DNA from: an uncultured Caulobacteraceae bacterium
GTDB lineage: Bacteria > Pseudomonadota > Alphaproteobacteria > Caulobacterales > Caulobacteraceae
DNA length: 64,000 bases
Direction: 5' to 3'
Assembly: GCA_937138625.1 (NCBI GenBank)
Contig: CAKZPF010000004.1
Location: 186,001 to 250,000 of the forward strand
Positions 1-7,847 of the stretch are shown here, one piece after another. The notes beneath the pieces are model-generated. The model saw only the letters and a list, made by a program, of their open reading frames with translations. It ran no database searches and was not told where the DNA came from. A program made the position numbers and the translations under genes. Numbering within the stretch: the first letter of the stretch is position 1; every line of letters begins with the position of its first letter.

Positions 1-1605
1 GTCGCGCGGCACAAAGCAATCTTCACGGAGTTGTGGGTAGTTGGACCAGAATTGCTCCAACGCATCGACTTCCGCGATTGGCACGCCACCATGTAAGTGC
101 GCGCGCACGTCTTGTGGTTCAGGCGGCGGCGCGTTGTCCACATATCGACGGATATTGCAGTTGTAGTCTTCGCCCTTAATTTCTGAGACAGGGACGCTGC
201 GTGCATAGGCGGGAATGTCTTTGCCAGACCGGTAAGCATGGACAATCTTGTCGATGTCCTCAGGGCGCAGGTGGTTTTGCGCTTTGCCTTCTCTATATTC
301 ACGATCCGCGTTGATGAAGAGAACGTGGTCGCGCTTGGTTTTCCCGTCGGTGCCTTTCGCACCCTGTTTGTTCATGACTAGGATGCAAGCCGGAATGCCG
401 GTGCCGTAGAACAGGTTGCTGGGCAATCCTATGATCGCTTCCAGATAGCCTTGTTCAATGAAGTACTTGCGCGCTTCTTGCTCGTCACCGCCTCTAAAAA
501 GGACTCCGTGCGGCATTACTGTCGCTAGTTTACCGTCTTGCTTCAGAACTGACAGCATATGTTGGACGAACATCATGTCGGCCTTCTTGCCCTTTTCCGG
601 CATCATCACCGGGAAGCGGCCCGAGAATTTAAGGTCTTTCTTGATGTAGTTTTGGCTGAACGGTGGGTTTGCGAGGACGCGGTCGAAACGCTTTAGCTCA
701 TTGTTTTCGCCAAAGTGTTGCGGTTCGCGAATAGTGTCTTCTTGGCGTATGTCGGCATGAGAAATCCCATGTAACAGCATATTCATCTTACAGATTGACC
801 AAGTCGTTCCTATTTTTTCTTGGCCGTACAGTGCAATCTCATCCGCGTTGCCGTTGTTCTCGCGCAAATAATCCCGTGTTTGAATTAGCATACCGCCCGA
901 GCCAACTGTCGGATCATATATACTCATTCCCTCTTGTGGATCGCAGACCTCAACACACACACGAACAACCTCAGCGGGTGTGTAGAATTCGCCCGCTTTC
1001 TTACCAGCGGAGTCTGCAAAGTACTTAATCAGCCATTCGTATGCTGCCCCAAGCAGATCGGGGAACTCAAAGTCTTCATCTCTTAGCGGAATCTTTTCAA
1101 AGTTCTGAACGAAGTCGGCCAGAGTATCATCGTCTAAGGTTCGCTGGCCGATCTTGCGGTTAAAGTTGATGCTCTTGAGAACGTCTTGCAAAGCATCAGC
1201 GTTTGCATCTTCAATAGCTTCGAGGGCCTTGTTTAGGGCTGTCCCTACGTTTTCTTTAGTATGCTTTAACGCAGGCCGCTGGACGACTTTGGTTTCGCCA
1301 TCTTCGACTATTTCTTCTTCCCAACCTTGGTTCCAACGAGCTCGTTTAGGTACAAAGAAATACTTTCCTGAATAATTGTCTGGATCGTTCAGCTCGACAG
1401 AAATGTCAGCATCACTCATTCCCTGAGCCTTAAGAGTTGCTCCAAGTTCTTCGCGGCGTTGGTCAAATAGGTCACTGGCTCTCTTCAGAAACAGCATGCC
1501 GAAAATGTATTCCTTGTACTCACTTGCATCCATGCTGCCGCGCAGATCATCGCAGGCGGTCATAAGGAGGCTTTCAAGCCTTGCGAGAGTGAGTTTGAGT
1601 TTCAT
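1..1605 (-). CDS. hsdM: Type I restriction-modification N6-adenine methyltransferase, HsdM (partial, 3' end off window)
   Basis: I translated 535 codons from the ATG at 1605 down to the window edge with no stop. The protein begins [20 protein letters not shown], an N-terminal helical region typical of HsdM. It contains the SAM-binding motif I ([10 protein letters not shown], about residue 236) and the adenine methylase motif IV NPPF followed by SQNY (about residue 317). HsdM modifies adenine in the complex with HsdS and HsdR, protecting self DNA and supporting restriction of foreign DNA. The hsdS and hsdR partners would be expected to the left, beyond the window. The upstream side is a 743-base region without a convincing gene, so hsdM is probably first in its operon. 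Confidence 0.93.
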   Translation of the reverse strand, partial: MKLKLTLARLESLLMTACDDLRGSMDASEYKEYIFGMLFLKRASDLFDQRREELGATLKAQGMSDADISVELNDPDNYSGKYFFVPKRARWNQGWEEEIVEDGETKVVQRPALKHTKENVGTALNKALEAIEDANADALQDVLKSINFNRKIGQRTLDDDTLADFVQNFEKIPLRDEDFEFPDLLGAAYEWLIKYFADSAGKKAGEFYTPAEVVRVCVEVCDPQEGMSIYDPTVGSGGMLIQTRDYLRENNGNADEIALYGQEKIGTTWSICKMNMLLHGISHADIRQEDTIREPQHFGENNELKRFDRVLANPPFSQNYIKKDLKFSGRFPVMMPEKGKKADMMFVQHMLSVLKQDGKLATVMPHGVLFRGGDEQEARKYFIEQGYLEAIIGLPSNLFYGTGIPACILVMNKQGAKGTDGKTKRDHVLFINADREYREGKAQNHLRPEDIDKIVHAYRSGKDIPAYARSVPVSEIKGEDYNCNIRRYVDNAPPPEPQDVRAHLHGGVPIAEVDALEQFWSNYPQLREDCFVPRD

Positions 1606-1842
1606 TCTGTGTTTCTTTCGTCTTCAATAATTTGATTTTACCGCGACAATGGCTCTACGCGGCGACTACTTCGTTATCATCTGAACCTAGCAGCTAGCCT
1701 TGTTGTGTGCATCCACAGACACACAAAATCTAGCGGATATCCACATCCCAGAAAAGGGTACGCATTTGGCGCTTTTGACGTGATCCATCTTAGGCAAGAT
1801 GCGCATCCAATCCGCGCAAGGTTGGTCGATGGGAGGTCTAGG

Positions 1843-2055
1843 CAGGGAGAGCGACGTCTCCCTCCTGGTCAGGGTTCCAAGGGGCTCGAAGGCCTTTTGG
1901 TCGACGGGAAGGTTCCAAGGAAGGGTAGCGCGAATGCTCCCTTACCCTGGTCCCGATGAAGTCGTCTCCATGAAGTGGCCTCAATGGAGTTGTCAGGGGT
2001 CTTGGGGGCAGGAACGCCCTCGAAGTCGATGGGTGCAGGGAGAGCGAAGTCTCCC
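1843..2055. repeat. Pair of near-identical hairpins about 193 bases apart
   Basis: CAGGGAGAGCGACGTCTCCC at 1843-1862 and CAGGGAGAGCGAAGTCTCCC at 2036-2055 differ at one loop base. Both are preceded by GTCGATGGG. The arrangement is a degenerate direct duplication of a hairpin-bearing unit. Its role is unknown. A transcript structure or a protein-binding site of the island is possible. Confidence 0.6.
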
Positions 2056-2161
2056 GCGAGTGATTGAACGGCGATACGTTCTGCTGGCCTGAATTCCGCT
2101 CAATGCGGGTGAAGGCCAGAGCCTGGGGGATGCAACGGGGGCGCGCAGCGAGCCCCCTTGC

Positions 2162-2231
2162 CAAGATGTTTTGTACTACAAAACACATCTTGCAGTGCAC
2201 CTACGGCTCTTTTCGGACTTTGTAATACAAA
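2162..2231. promoter_or_regulatory. Two TTTGTA-N-TACAAA operator-like palindromes
   Basis: The first site, TTTTGTA-C-TACAAAA at 2169-2183, is itself flanked by CAAGATG (2162-2168) and CATCTTG (2186-2192), giving a long hairpin with a two-base bulge. The second, TTTGTA-A-TACAAA, is at 2219-2231. Their centres are 49 bases apart. Two copies of one odd-length palindrome between divergently read genes (hsdM and the DUF1566 gene) suggest a dimeric repressor binding cooperatively. No regulator gene that would obviously match is in this window. Confidence 0.5.
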
Positions 2232-2300
2232 AGTTTTACCCACCGTAATTCGTTGGCGCGAACTTGTTAAAATTTCCGCACTTTTAATTTTATTTTAAGT

Positions 2301-2347
2301 GAAAATGAAATATCTTAATTATAGGAGAAAATAAAATATCTTAATTA
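2301..2347. repeat. 21-base direct repeat just upstream of the DUF1566 gene
   Basis: A 21-base word starting GAAAAT and ending CTTAATTA occurs at 2301-2321 and again at 2327-2347 with one mismatch, a 26-base period. It ends one base before the ATG at 2349. The AGGAG between the copies (2323-2327 region) is about 22 bases from that ATG, too far for a normal ribosome-binding site. Confidence 0.7.
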
Positions 2348-2348
2348 C

Positions 2349-3737
2349 ATGAATTTATTTGCTGTTTTTGTTATATTATTTCTTATAATGTCCGCTAATT
2401 CGGAGAGTGCAACATCTCAAGAAACATCTGCAAATTTTTCGTTAGGTGGAGGTATTCGAATTGGATCAACTCTTGAAGCGTGCACTCCGACTTTAGCGGG
2501 GGCAATTAGATATCAAGATAATCAAATTCAGTTGTGTGATGGAAATCAATGGAACGCAGGCCCTATTGGAAATAGCGGACCCACGGGTTGTCCGAATGTT
2601 GGTGATGCCTGTGCCGACGGTTCTGTCTATGTCGGCCTTAGCCCGGATGGCAATCTGCCGATGTATACCACGGCCGCCGACGCCCCAGGTACATATGAGT
2701 GGTCTTTGACTTTTTCAAATTATGGGATCACCGGAACGGCCACAGGAGCGGCAAATACAGCAGCTATTGTTGCCGCGGGTGGCCCTGGAAACGACCCCGC
2801 AGCCAACTATTGCGATAATCTTACCATGCATGGCTATAGCGACTGGTACTTGCCTGCGATTGATGAAACTATGGTCATGGCAGCGGTCAGTAATGTCGGA
2901 GCACTTTCCGGAACATTTACTGGTAGCTTCTACTGGTCATCTACAGAAGTATCATTGTTTGTAGCGCGTATACAAGACGGTCTTGGCATAGAAAACGGTA
3001 GTAAAGACGACACACACAGTGTCCGTTGTGTACGCAAGCAAGTCCCCGCAACAGGCGCGGTTTCGGCCAATTTCTCGCAGGGATCAATTATGGTTGGATA
3101 TTCTGGCCTTGCATGCAACGGGACAAATGCTGGCGTCATTCGTTATCTAAGCTCATGCAAAAAAATGGAATTTTGCAACGGATCGGCATGGAGCGAAAGC
3201 GGATCGGCTGATCCTTGCAATCCGTGCGGCGCTCCCCCTGCCATTGGCACCACGTGCGGCGATGGAAGTGTATATGCTGGTCTATCGCCTGACGGAAACG
3301 TTCCAATGTACACAACACCTGCTGATGCAGGTCAGTTTAGTTGGAATGATGGAACTGGAAATTGGGTGAATACACCGATGCAAGACTGCATAACCAATGA
3401 ATTATCATGTACCACTGGTTATGCAAATACTGCTTTACTTGTCGGGTTGGGATCGTCACCATCACCAGCCCCCTACGCCGCTGCTCAGTATTGCAATAAT
3501 TTGAACGCACATAGCCACAGCGACTGGTATCTTCCATCACGAGCAGAACTGGGTGTTCTATTCGCAAACAGAATTGCAATTGGTGGATTTAATACAAGTG
3601 GCTCGTTTCCTGCTGGGTTTTATTGGTCTTCCTCCGAAAGAGGAAGCTCAGCATGGGACATTAATTTCAGCAATGGAGCAGAATGGCCAAGCACTGATAC
3701 AGGAGAATCAGTTAGGTGCGTTAGACGTTCTTTATAG
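2349..3737 (+). CDS. Secreted protein with two DUF1566 (Lcl C-terminal-like) domains
   Basis: The 462-residue product starts with a hydrophobic stretch (residues 2-17) that looks like a short signal peptide. It then contains two tandem copies of one architecture: a short module with an A/G-x-IRY strand and a C-[DN]-G-[NS]-x-W motif, followed by a DUF1566 domain. Each DUF1566 copy has the hallmark HGYSDWYLP- or HSHSDWYLP-like segment, a FYWSS segment and a terminal SVRCVR segment. Family members are extracellular or surface proteins of unknown function with a lectin-like fold. The gene is AT-rich compared with the chromosome and sits alone between hsdM and convergent minus-strand genes. No ribosome-binding site is evident at the chosen ATG. 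Confidence 0.8.
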   Translation: MNLFAVFVILFLIMSANSESATSQETSANFSLGGGIRIGSTLEACTPTLAGAIRYQDNQIQLCDGNQWNAGPIGNSGPTGCPNVGDACADGSVYVGLSPDGNLPMYTTAADAPGTYEWSLTFSNYGITGTATGAANTAAIVAAGGPGNDPAANYCDNLTMHGYSDWYLPAIDETMVMAAVSNVGALSGTFTGSFYWSSTEVSLFVARIQDGLGIENGSKDDTHSVRCVRKQVPATGAVSANFSQGSIMVGYSGLACNGTNAGVIRYLSSCKKMEFCNGSAWSESGSADPCNPCGAPPAIGTTCGDGSVYAGLSPDGNVPMYTTPADAGQFSWNDGTGNWVNTPMQDCITNELSCTTGYANTALLVGLGSSPSPAPYAAAQYCNNLNAHSHSDWYLPSRAELGVLFANRIAIGGFNTSGSFPAGFYWSSSERGSSAWDINFSNGAEWPSTDTGESVRCVRRSL

Positions 3738-3811
3738 ATTTTTTTATAGTATAGATTTGGTGTATAAAAATTTTTATTCCGTTTGTTCGAAGAATTACCA
3801 AAGCTGTATGA

Positions 3812-4153
3812 TCACGCCTTACCCGTCATCTTGTCCAGACGGAGCGTGACTTTGGATTTCAGCAACTCGATTAGCTCGGGGTCGCCGCGCTCGTACTCAT
3901 CGGGGATGTTGAGTGTGATGATCCTGCTATCAGCTGGGCGGTTTTTCCTGAACTTTCGCCTGATCCATTCGCGGTGGTGGTTTTCCATGACGATGATCAG
4001 ATCGACGCTGGCAACAAGCTCTTTGGTCAACGGGGTCGGTGCGTTCGCATCCGTGCCAGCCGACATCGCCTCGATGCCAGGGTAATCCCTGAAGACATCC
4101 TCGGCGGTCGGGCTTCTCAGCTTGTTGGCGGTGCAAACGAACAGGACTTTCAT
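3812..4153 (-). CDS. Small low-molecular-weight protein tyrosine phosphatase family protein
   Basis: This 113-residue protein starts MKVLFVCTANKLRSPTAE. It carries the P-loop C-x5-R-S signature of low-molecular-weight phosphotyrosine phosphatases (Cys7, Arg13, Ser14). A downstream IPDEY segment can supply the general-acid Asp. It is shorter than typical LMW phosphatases (about 150 residues). Related short versions are common on mobile elements; that statement is from general knowledge. It lies 45 bases downstream of an unknown gene on the same strand (4199-5008) and is probably cotranscribed with it. The substrate is unknown. Arsenate-reductase activity is an alternative, but the extra cysteines needed for that are absent. 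Confidence 0.75.
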   Translation of the reverse strand: MKVLFVCTANKLRSPTAEDVFRDYPGIEAMSAGTDANAPTPLTKELVASVDLIIVMENHHREWIRRKFRKNRPADSRIITLNIPDEYERGDPELIELLKSKVTLRLDKMTGKA

Positions 4154-4198
4154 GGGGGCAACTATACCGCATGATGCTGCATTGCGGAATCCCCGTTT

Positions 4199-5008
4199 TC
4201 AGGTGTCACCAATGCCAGCAACCTTTACCAGCTCCACCTCGTAATCAGGATCGAACACCTGTAGATCGCGGCGGCGGTTCACGGTGGCCTGAACGCTGTT
4301 CAGTGTTAAATGACCGCGAAGCGTCAGCGGGTCATCGGCAACTTTCGTGAGGCGATAAAGCCGCGTTTCCATGATTGATTGCGTGGCCATCAAGAATCCC
4401 AAAAATCCAAACGGTACAAGAACGCCCGCGTTCGATATTGCGACTGGGGTTTCAGGAAAGCTATCAATGGCCGGATCAATGACGACGTTGGTCACAGCAT
4501 CTGCCACAAGAAGCGCGTTGCTTTTGTCAACCGGCGTCAGGACAATGATGGCATAAGCGATATCAAAAACAGGTCGTGGCTGCTCCAGATACTCAATCGG
4601 GATAACCGTTCCAACACCTGCCGGAAGTGCTGGCGGCGGTGCGTTTCGCATCGGGCGCACATAAGCATGATATTGCCCGATCAATTCAGAAAGATCAGCG
4701 TTTTTATCATGCGGCTGCGCAAGCAGACGCGCGAACGCGATGGCGCTCTCTTCAACATCCTCGGGTGCGACATCATTCAGATATGACGCCACGGCGGCGA
4801 TGAAGTCTTCGGGCTGTTTGTGCGTAGCTTTCAAGAAACGAGCAACGCGCTTTTGCCCTCCGTAATCGGCAGCGGCAAAGCCTGTCTTTTCGGTGATCTG
4901 ATCAGATATCTTTTGCGAGCTGAGAACATAGCGCGCGGCATGCGCCCGCAGGCGCTCGCGCAGCTTGTCACGCTCTGCCTCCGTGAAGTTCGCCGCTTTG
5001 CGCGCCAT
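4199..5008 (-). CDS. Hypothetical protein, upstream partner of the small phosphatase
   Basis: I do not recognise this 269-residue protein. The N-terminal 100 residues are charged and helical (MARKAANFTEAERDKLRERL). They include a QKISDQITEKTGF segment that resembles the start of a helix-turn-helix, but this is weak. The middle (about 140-215) has hydrophobic strands. The C-terminal half has alternating charged and hydrophobic strands. There is no signal peptide. Its stop lies 45 bases before the phosphatase start, so the two probably form an operon transcribed away from the coupling-protein gene, which starts about 90 bases away on the other strand. Confidence 0.7.
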   Translation of the reverse strand: MARKAANFTEAERDKLRERLRAHAARYVLSSQKISDQITEKTGFAAADYGGQKRVARFLKATHKQPEDFIAAVASYLNDVAPEDVEESAIAFARLLAQPHDKNADLSELIGQYHAYVRPMRNAPPPALPAGVGTVIPIEYLEQPRPVFDIAYAIIVLTPVDKSNALLVADAVTNVVIDPAIDSFPETPVAISNAGVLVPFGFLGFLMATQSIMETRLYRLTKVADDPLTLRGHLTLNSVQATVNRRRDLQVFDPDYEVELVKVAGIGDT

Positions 5009-5099
5009 CAGCGTGTCCAGTTTGTGTCCAAGAAAAAAGTAAAGATACCTACTATCTGAATGCCAGCAAGACGAACCAAGTCAATGATTGGAACGGATT

Positions 5100-6791
5100 A
5101 TGGCTGGCAGCCAAAGACCAAATGAGGGATCGCCCAAAGGAACGCTCCTATGCGGCGTCTCGCTTTATGCGCTTGCCAGCTATTGGCCGGAGCTGACAGG
5201 CATCACGCCAAGCGCGGTTGATCATTTCTACAGCGGTATCTTCGCGTTTATAGGCGGCTATGTGGCCCTTCTGGGCGCGCTGGGCTCCTATCGCGCATGG
5301 ACGATTGCCGAGAAGCGCAAGGCAAGCGCGCGGACATCAGGCACTTTTGGTACAGCGGCATTCGCAACGCTCGAAGAATGCGAGAACGCGGGGCTTCTTG
5401 ACCCTGACGGCCTCTATCTCGGCCTGCTCGATAGCCAGCCTCTTTTTTACAAGGGCAGAGCCCACCTGTTGACCTGTGCGCCTGCGCGCAAGGGCAAAGG
5501 CATCGGCTTTGTGATCCCGAACCTTTTGCACTATCGCGGCTCGGTGATCGTGACCGATCCCAAGGGTGAACTTGCTGCGGTCACAGCGCAGCATCGCGCG
5601 GAGCGCTTTGGCCAGGATGTGGCCGTGTTCAACCCGTGGGGGCTGCATGGCCTGCCAAGGCAGCGGATCAATCCGCTTGAGAACATCATCGCGCTTGCCG
5701 CTGATCCTGCCTTGCAGCGCGGCCTGACTGACGAAGTCTCGGCGATTGTCATGCAGCTTTTTCCTGAGCCGGAAGATGCGAAGAACCGCTATTTTCGCGA
5801 AGGCTCGCGCGGCATCTTGCGCGCGGTCCTGCTCTATCTCGCGCTTGAGAAGCCCGCTCTGTGCACCCTGCCAGAGATGTGGCGGGTCATTGCCAACCCG
5901 CTGCGGCTTTCGCGCGCGGTGAGTGCGATGCGCAAGAGCGAAGCGCTTGGCGGTATTTTGGCTGATCTCGGCGATGATCTGGCGCACCAGATGGCCGACA
6001 ACCCCGACATGTTCGGGGATTTTCGGACGGGGGCTGTTCAGCAAGTCGCGATCTTTGAGCCTGGCGGTTATCTCGCGGACGCGGTGAGCGCGTCTGATAT
6101 CGCGCTCGGTGATCTGAAGAGCGGCAATGTCAGCCTCTATCTGGCCTTCCCGCCTGACCGTATTGCCTCGCACGGCGCGGCGCTTGGCCTGATCGTCAAC
6201 CAAGCGATCACGGCGGTCGCGCGCTCCCCTGAGAAGGGTGACGTGCTGTTCATGCTCGATGAGTTTGCCAATCTCGGCAAGCTTTCGGGGCTGGCGGAAA
6301 GCCTGACGGCTTTGCCTGGGCTTGGCGTGCGCGTGTGGATGATCATTCAGGAATTGGCGGAAATCGTGCGCCTTTATGGGCCGCACACCGCCAAGACGAT
6401 CCAGTCGCAAGCCGAAGTGCGCCAGTACTTCGCCGTCAGTAGTGACGAGCTGGCGCAAAACCTCTCGCGCGCCCTTGGCAGCAAGACCGTGAAAACCAAG
6501 AGCCACAACCTTGGGCGCTCTGACACGGACGAGATCGGCGAAAGCCTGTCCGAGTCCGGTCAGCCGCTCATGCGCGCCGAAGACATCGTTCAACTCGGGC
6601 CGACAAAGCAGCTTTTGCAGGTCACAGGCCTCAATCCGATCCTCGGTGAACGCATGCCGTTTTGGTTTATCGCGCCCTGGGGCGCGTGGGCCGCAAGCAA
6701 CCCTGTTGAAGGCGATTATCCGGCTGTCAGCCCGCTCAAAGAGCTTCGCTACAGCCTTTTGGAAGACAATGAAGAAAGGGCATCGCCATGA
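5100..6791 (+). CDS. VirD4/TraG-type type IV secretion coupling protein
   Basis: The product (563 residues from the ATG at 5100) has an N-terminal membrane segment (about residues 45-62). It then has a TraG/VirD4 ATPase domain with a Walker-A-like APARKGKGIGF (about 127-137) followed by VIPNLL, and a Walker B VLFMLDEFANLG (about 380). Coupling proteins recruit relaxosome DNA to a type IV secretion channel during conjugation. A TTG at 5088 also opens the frame, but GGAACGG at 5090-5096 is correctly spaced for the ATG at 5100. The next gene overlaps it by four bases. No relaxase or secretion-channel genes are visible here, so the element may be mobilizable in trans or be a decayed conjugative element. 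Confidence 0.9.
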   Translation: MAGSQRPNEGSPKGTLLCGVSLYALASYWPELTGITPSAVDHFYSGIFAFIGGYVALLGALGSYRAWTIAEKRKASARTSGTFGTAAFATLEECENAGLLDPDGLYLGLLDSQPLFYKGRAHLLTCAPARKGKGIGFVIPNLLHYRGSVIVTDPKGELAAVTAQHRAERFGQDVAVFNPWGLHGLPRQRINPLENIIALAADPALQRGLTDEVSAIVMQLFPEPEDAKNRYFREGSRGILRAVLLYLALEKPALCTLPEMWRVIANPLRLSRAVSAMRKSEALGGILADLGDDLAHQMADNPDMFGDFRTGAVQQVAIFEPGGYLADAVSASDIALGDLKSGNVSLYLAFPPDRIASHGAALGLIVNQAITAVARSPEKGDVLFMLDEFANLGKLSGLAESLTALPGLGVRVWMIIQELAEIVRLYGPHTAKTIQSQAEVRQYFAVSSDELAQNLSRALGSKTVKTKSHNLGRSDTDEIGESLSESGQPLMRAEDIVQLGPTKQLLQVTGLNPILGERMPFWFIAPWGAWAASNPVEGDYPAVSPLKELRYSLLEDNEERASP

Positions 6792-7147
6792 AGAAATTCA
6801 AAGTCGAGGTCGTGGGCGGCAGGCCGCCACGGCCTCCTGAAAGCCTGATCAACCGGGTGCGCCGTGCATTGAGCAACGCTGCACGCGCCGCGCTTTATCG
6901 GCCCAAAACGTCAATCTTGGCGGGCCTTGTCGGCTTCGTGCTGGTGGTCGGCACGCCGCATGTCGGCTGGGACTATCAGTGTCGGCATGCCGTCTATGGA
7001 TATGGCGGCTGCGAGTCCGCGCGGTGGTGCGCCTATTATGGCGTCCAAGGCCGCCGCGTCATCTGGCCGGATATCGGCGAGCACTGCTCGCTCATGAAAT
7101 TCGTCCCGCTCAACTGGAACGACATCTTCGAAAGGAACACACAATGA
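6788..7147 (+). CDS. Small single-pass membrane protein, coupled to the TraG-like gene
   Basis: The 119-residue protein starts at an ATG overlapping the coupling-protein stop (ATGA), a sign of translational coupling. A basic N-terminus is followed by one membrane segment (about residues 42-58). The C-terminal half has four cysteines (in YQCRHAVYG, GGCESARWC and EHCSLM) and would lie in the periplasm if the topology follows the positive-inside rule. The family is not recognised. Its position suggests a role in DNA transfer. Confidence 0.7.
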   Translation: MKKFKVEVVGGRPPRPPESLINRVRRALSNAARAALYRPKTSILAGLVGFVLVVGTPHVGWDYQCRHAVYGYGGCESARWCAYYGVQGRRVIWPDIGEHCSLMKFVPLNWNDIFERNTQ

Positions 7148-7416
7148 AGAAATCACTTTTGGCCCTCGATCTTGGCCCTGATTACACGATGAAGCTGGAA
7201 CGGCTGGCCGACATCATGTCCTGCGCTGATCGCGCAAAGTTTGCCGGAATACTTGTTGCCCGCTCCATCGATGAACTCGAAGCAGACATTGAGGAGTGGA
7301 TGTTCGGCAGATCACGCTATGACGACATTACGCGAAGAAAGGGATTTCAGTTTGAAATTTCCACCGATCTTCAGGCGTCAAAATACAATGATCTTGGTGA
7401 CGATATCCCCTTCTAA
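7144..7416 (+). CDS. Hypothetical protein, third gene of the transfer-type operon
   Basis: The 90-residue protein starts at an ATG that overlaps the preceding stop (ATGA at 7144-7147). A longer frame opens at 6979 but would lie inside the previous gene, so I reject that start. The protein is soluble-looking: a helical N-terminus (MKKSLLALDLGPDYTMKLER) and an acidic middle (IDELEADIEEW). No known domain is recognised. Successive four-base overlaps link it to the coupling protein and the small membrane protein. Confidence 0.65.
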   Translation: MKKSLLALDLGPDYTMKLERLADIMSCADRAKFAGILVARSIDELEADIEEWMFGRSRYDDITRRKGFQFEISTDLQASKYNDLGDDIPF

Positions 7417-7502
7417 CCCGCAGAATTTGCGGGTTTTCAGCCAAAAATGCTAAAATAAAGATGGATATTAAGAAGTATTCATCTCCAAGATGGAGAAAGA
7501 CA

Positions 7503-7829
7503 ATGAAAGACGAATTTAATACATCAGGGCGCGAAAATGCGCTCACAAATACTGCTTCGCCTTCGCCGCCGATATTGACCGTCGATGTCGAGAAATATCA
7601 GGCGTACCTCGATGGTGCGGATATGACCGAAGCGCAAAAAGAAGAGTTTTTACAAGCGCTTTGGTCCATCATCGTGTCGTTCGTTGATCTCGGCTTTGGC
7701 GTGCATCCACTGAACGAAGTGTGTGCAGATGATACGATTGCCAAAAGTAATTCTCCCAAGGGGGCGTTCGATATGGTAAGCTCAGGCGATCAAGAAAACA
7801 GTGAAAATCCTAATGAATTCAGTCCGTAA
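7503..7829 (+). CDS. Hypothetical protein preceding the serine recombinase
   Basis: From the ATG at 7503, which has a GGAGAAAG ribosome-binding site, the product is 108 residues. An upstream ATG at 7461 gives 122 residues with poorer support. The central part, about DVEKYQAYLDG to LGFGVHP, is helical and has the look of a small conserved protein that I recall accompanying recombinases on alphaproteobacterial elements; that link is from memory. The tail is low-complexity and polar. It ends 18 bases before the recombinase and is likely cotranscribed. It could be a recombination directionality or regulatory factor, but nothing in the sequence proves this. Confidence 0.65.
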   Translation: MKDEFNTSGRENALTNTASPSPPILTVDVEKYQAYLDGADMTEAQKEEFLQALWSIIVSFVDLGFGVHPLNEVCADDTIAKSNSPKGAFDMVSSGDQENSENPNEFSP

Positions 7830-7847
7830 GGTAAGGCTGAAGGTGAG

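Larger units (their letters stand above)
1606..2348. other. Non-coding interval with duplicated hairpins, palindromes and an AT-rich 3' part
   Basis: No convincing gene is seen. Two near-identical hairpin modules occur at about 1843-1862 and 2036-2055; each reads GGGAGA, a six-base loop, then TCTCCC, and each follows a GTCGATGGG word. A third GC-rich inverted repeat (GGGGGC/GCCCCC) lies near 2138-2158. From about 2160 the composition shifts to A+T rich, with operator-like palindromes and a 21-base direct repeat listed separately. A 120-codon minus-strand frame at 1838-2200 has low-complexity, arginine- and proline-rich translation and no ribosome-binding site, so I do not call it. The interval probably carries the promoters for hsdM and the DUF1566 gene. 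Confidence 0.6.

Noticed and set aside
1838-2200. 120-codon minus-strand frame in the gene-free island interval
   Set aside because: Passes through the duplicated hairpins, Arg/Pro/Ser-rich, no ribosome-binding site and no recognisable domain.
2305-2334. Nine-codon frame in the direct repeat upstream of the DUF1566 gene
   Set aside because: Too short and has no supporting ribosome-binding site; the repeat itself explains it.
5337-6593. Minus-strand frame of 418 codons opposite the TraG-like gene
   Set aside because: Fully inside a convincing coupling-protein gene with Walker motifs; no domain in the antisense product.
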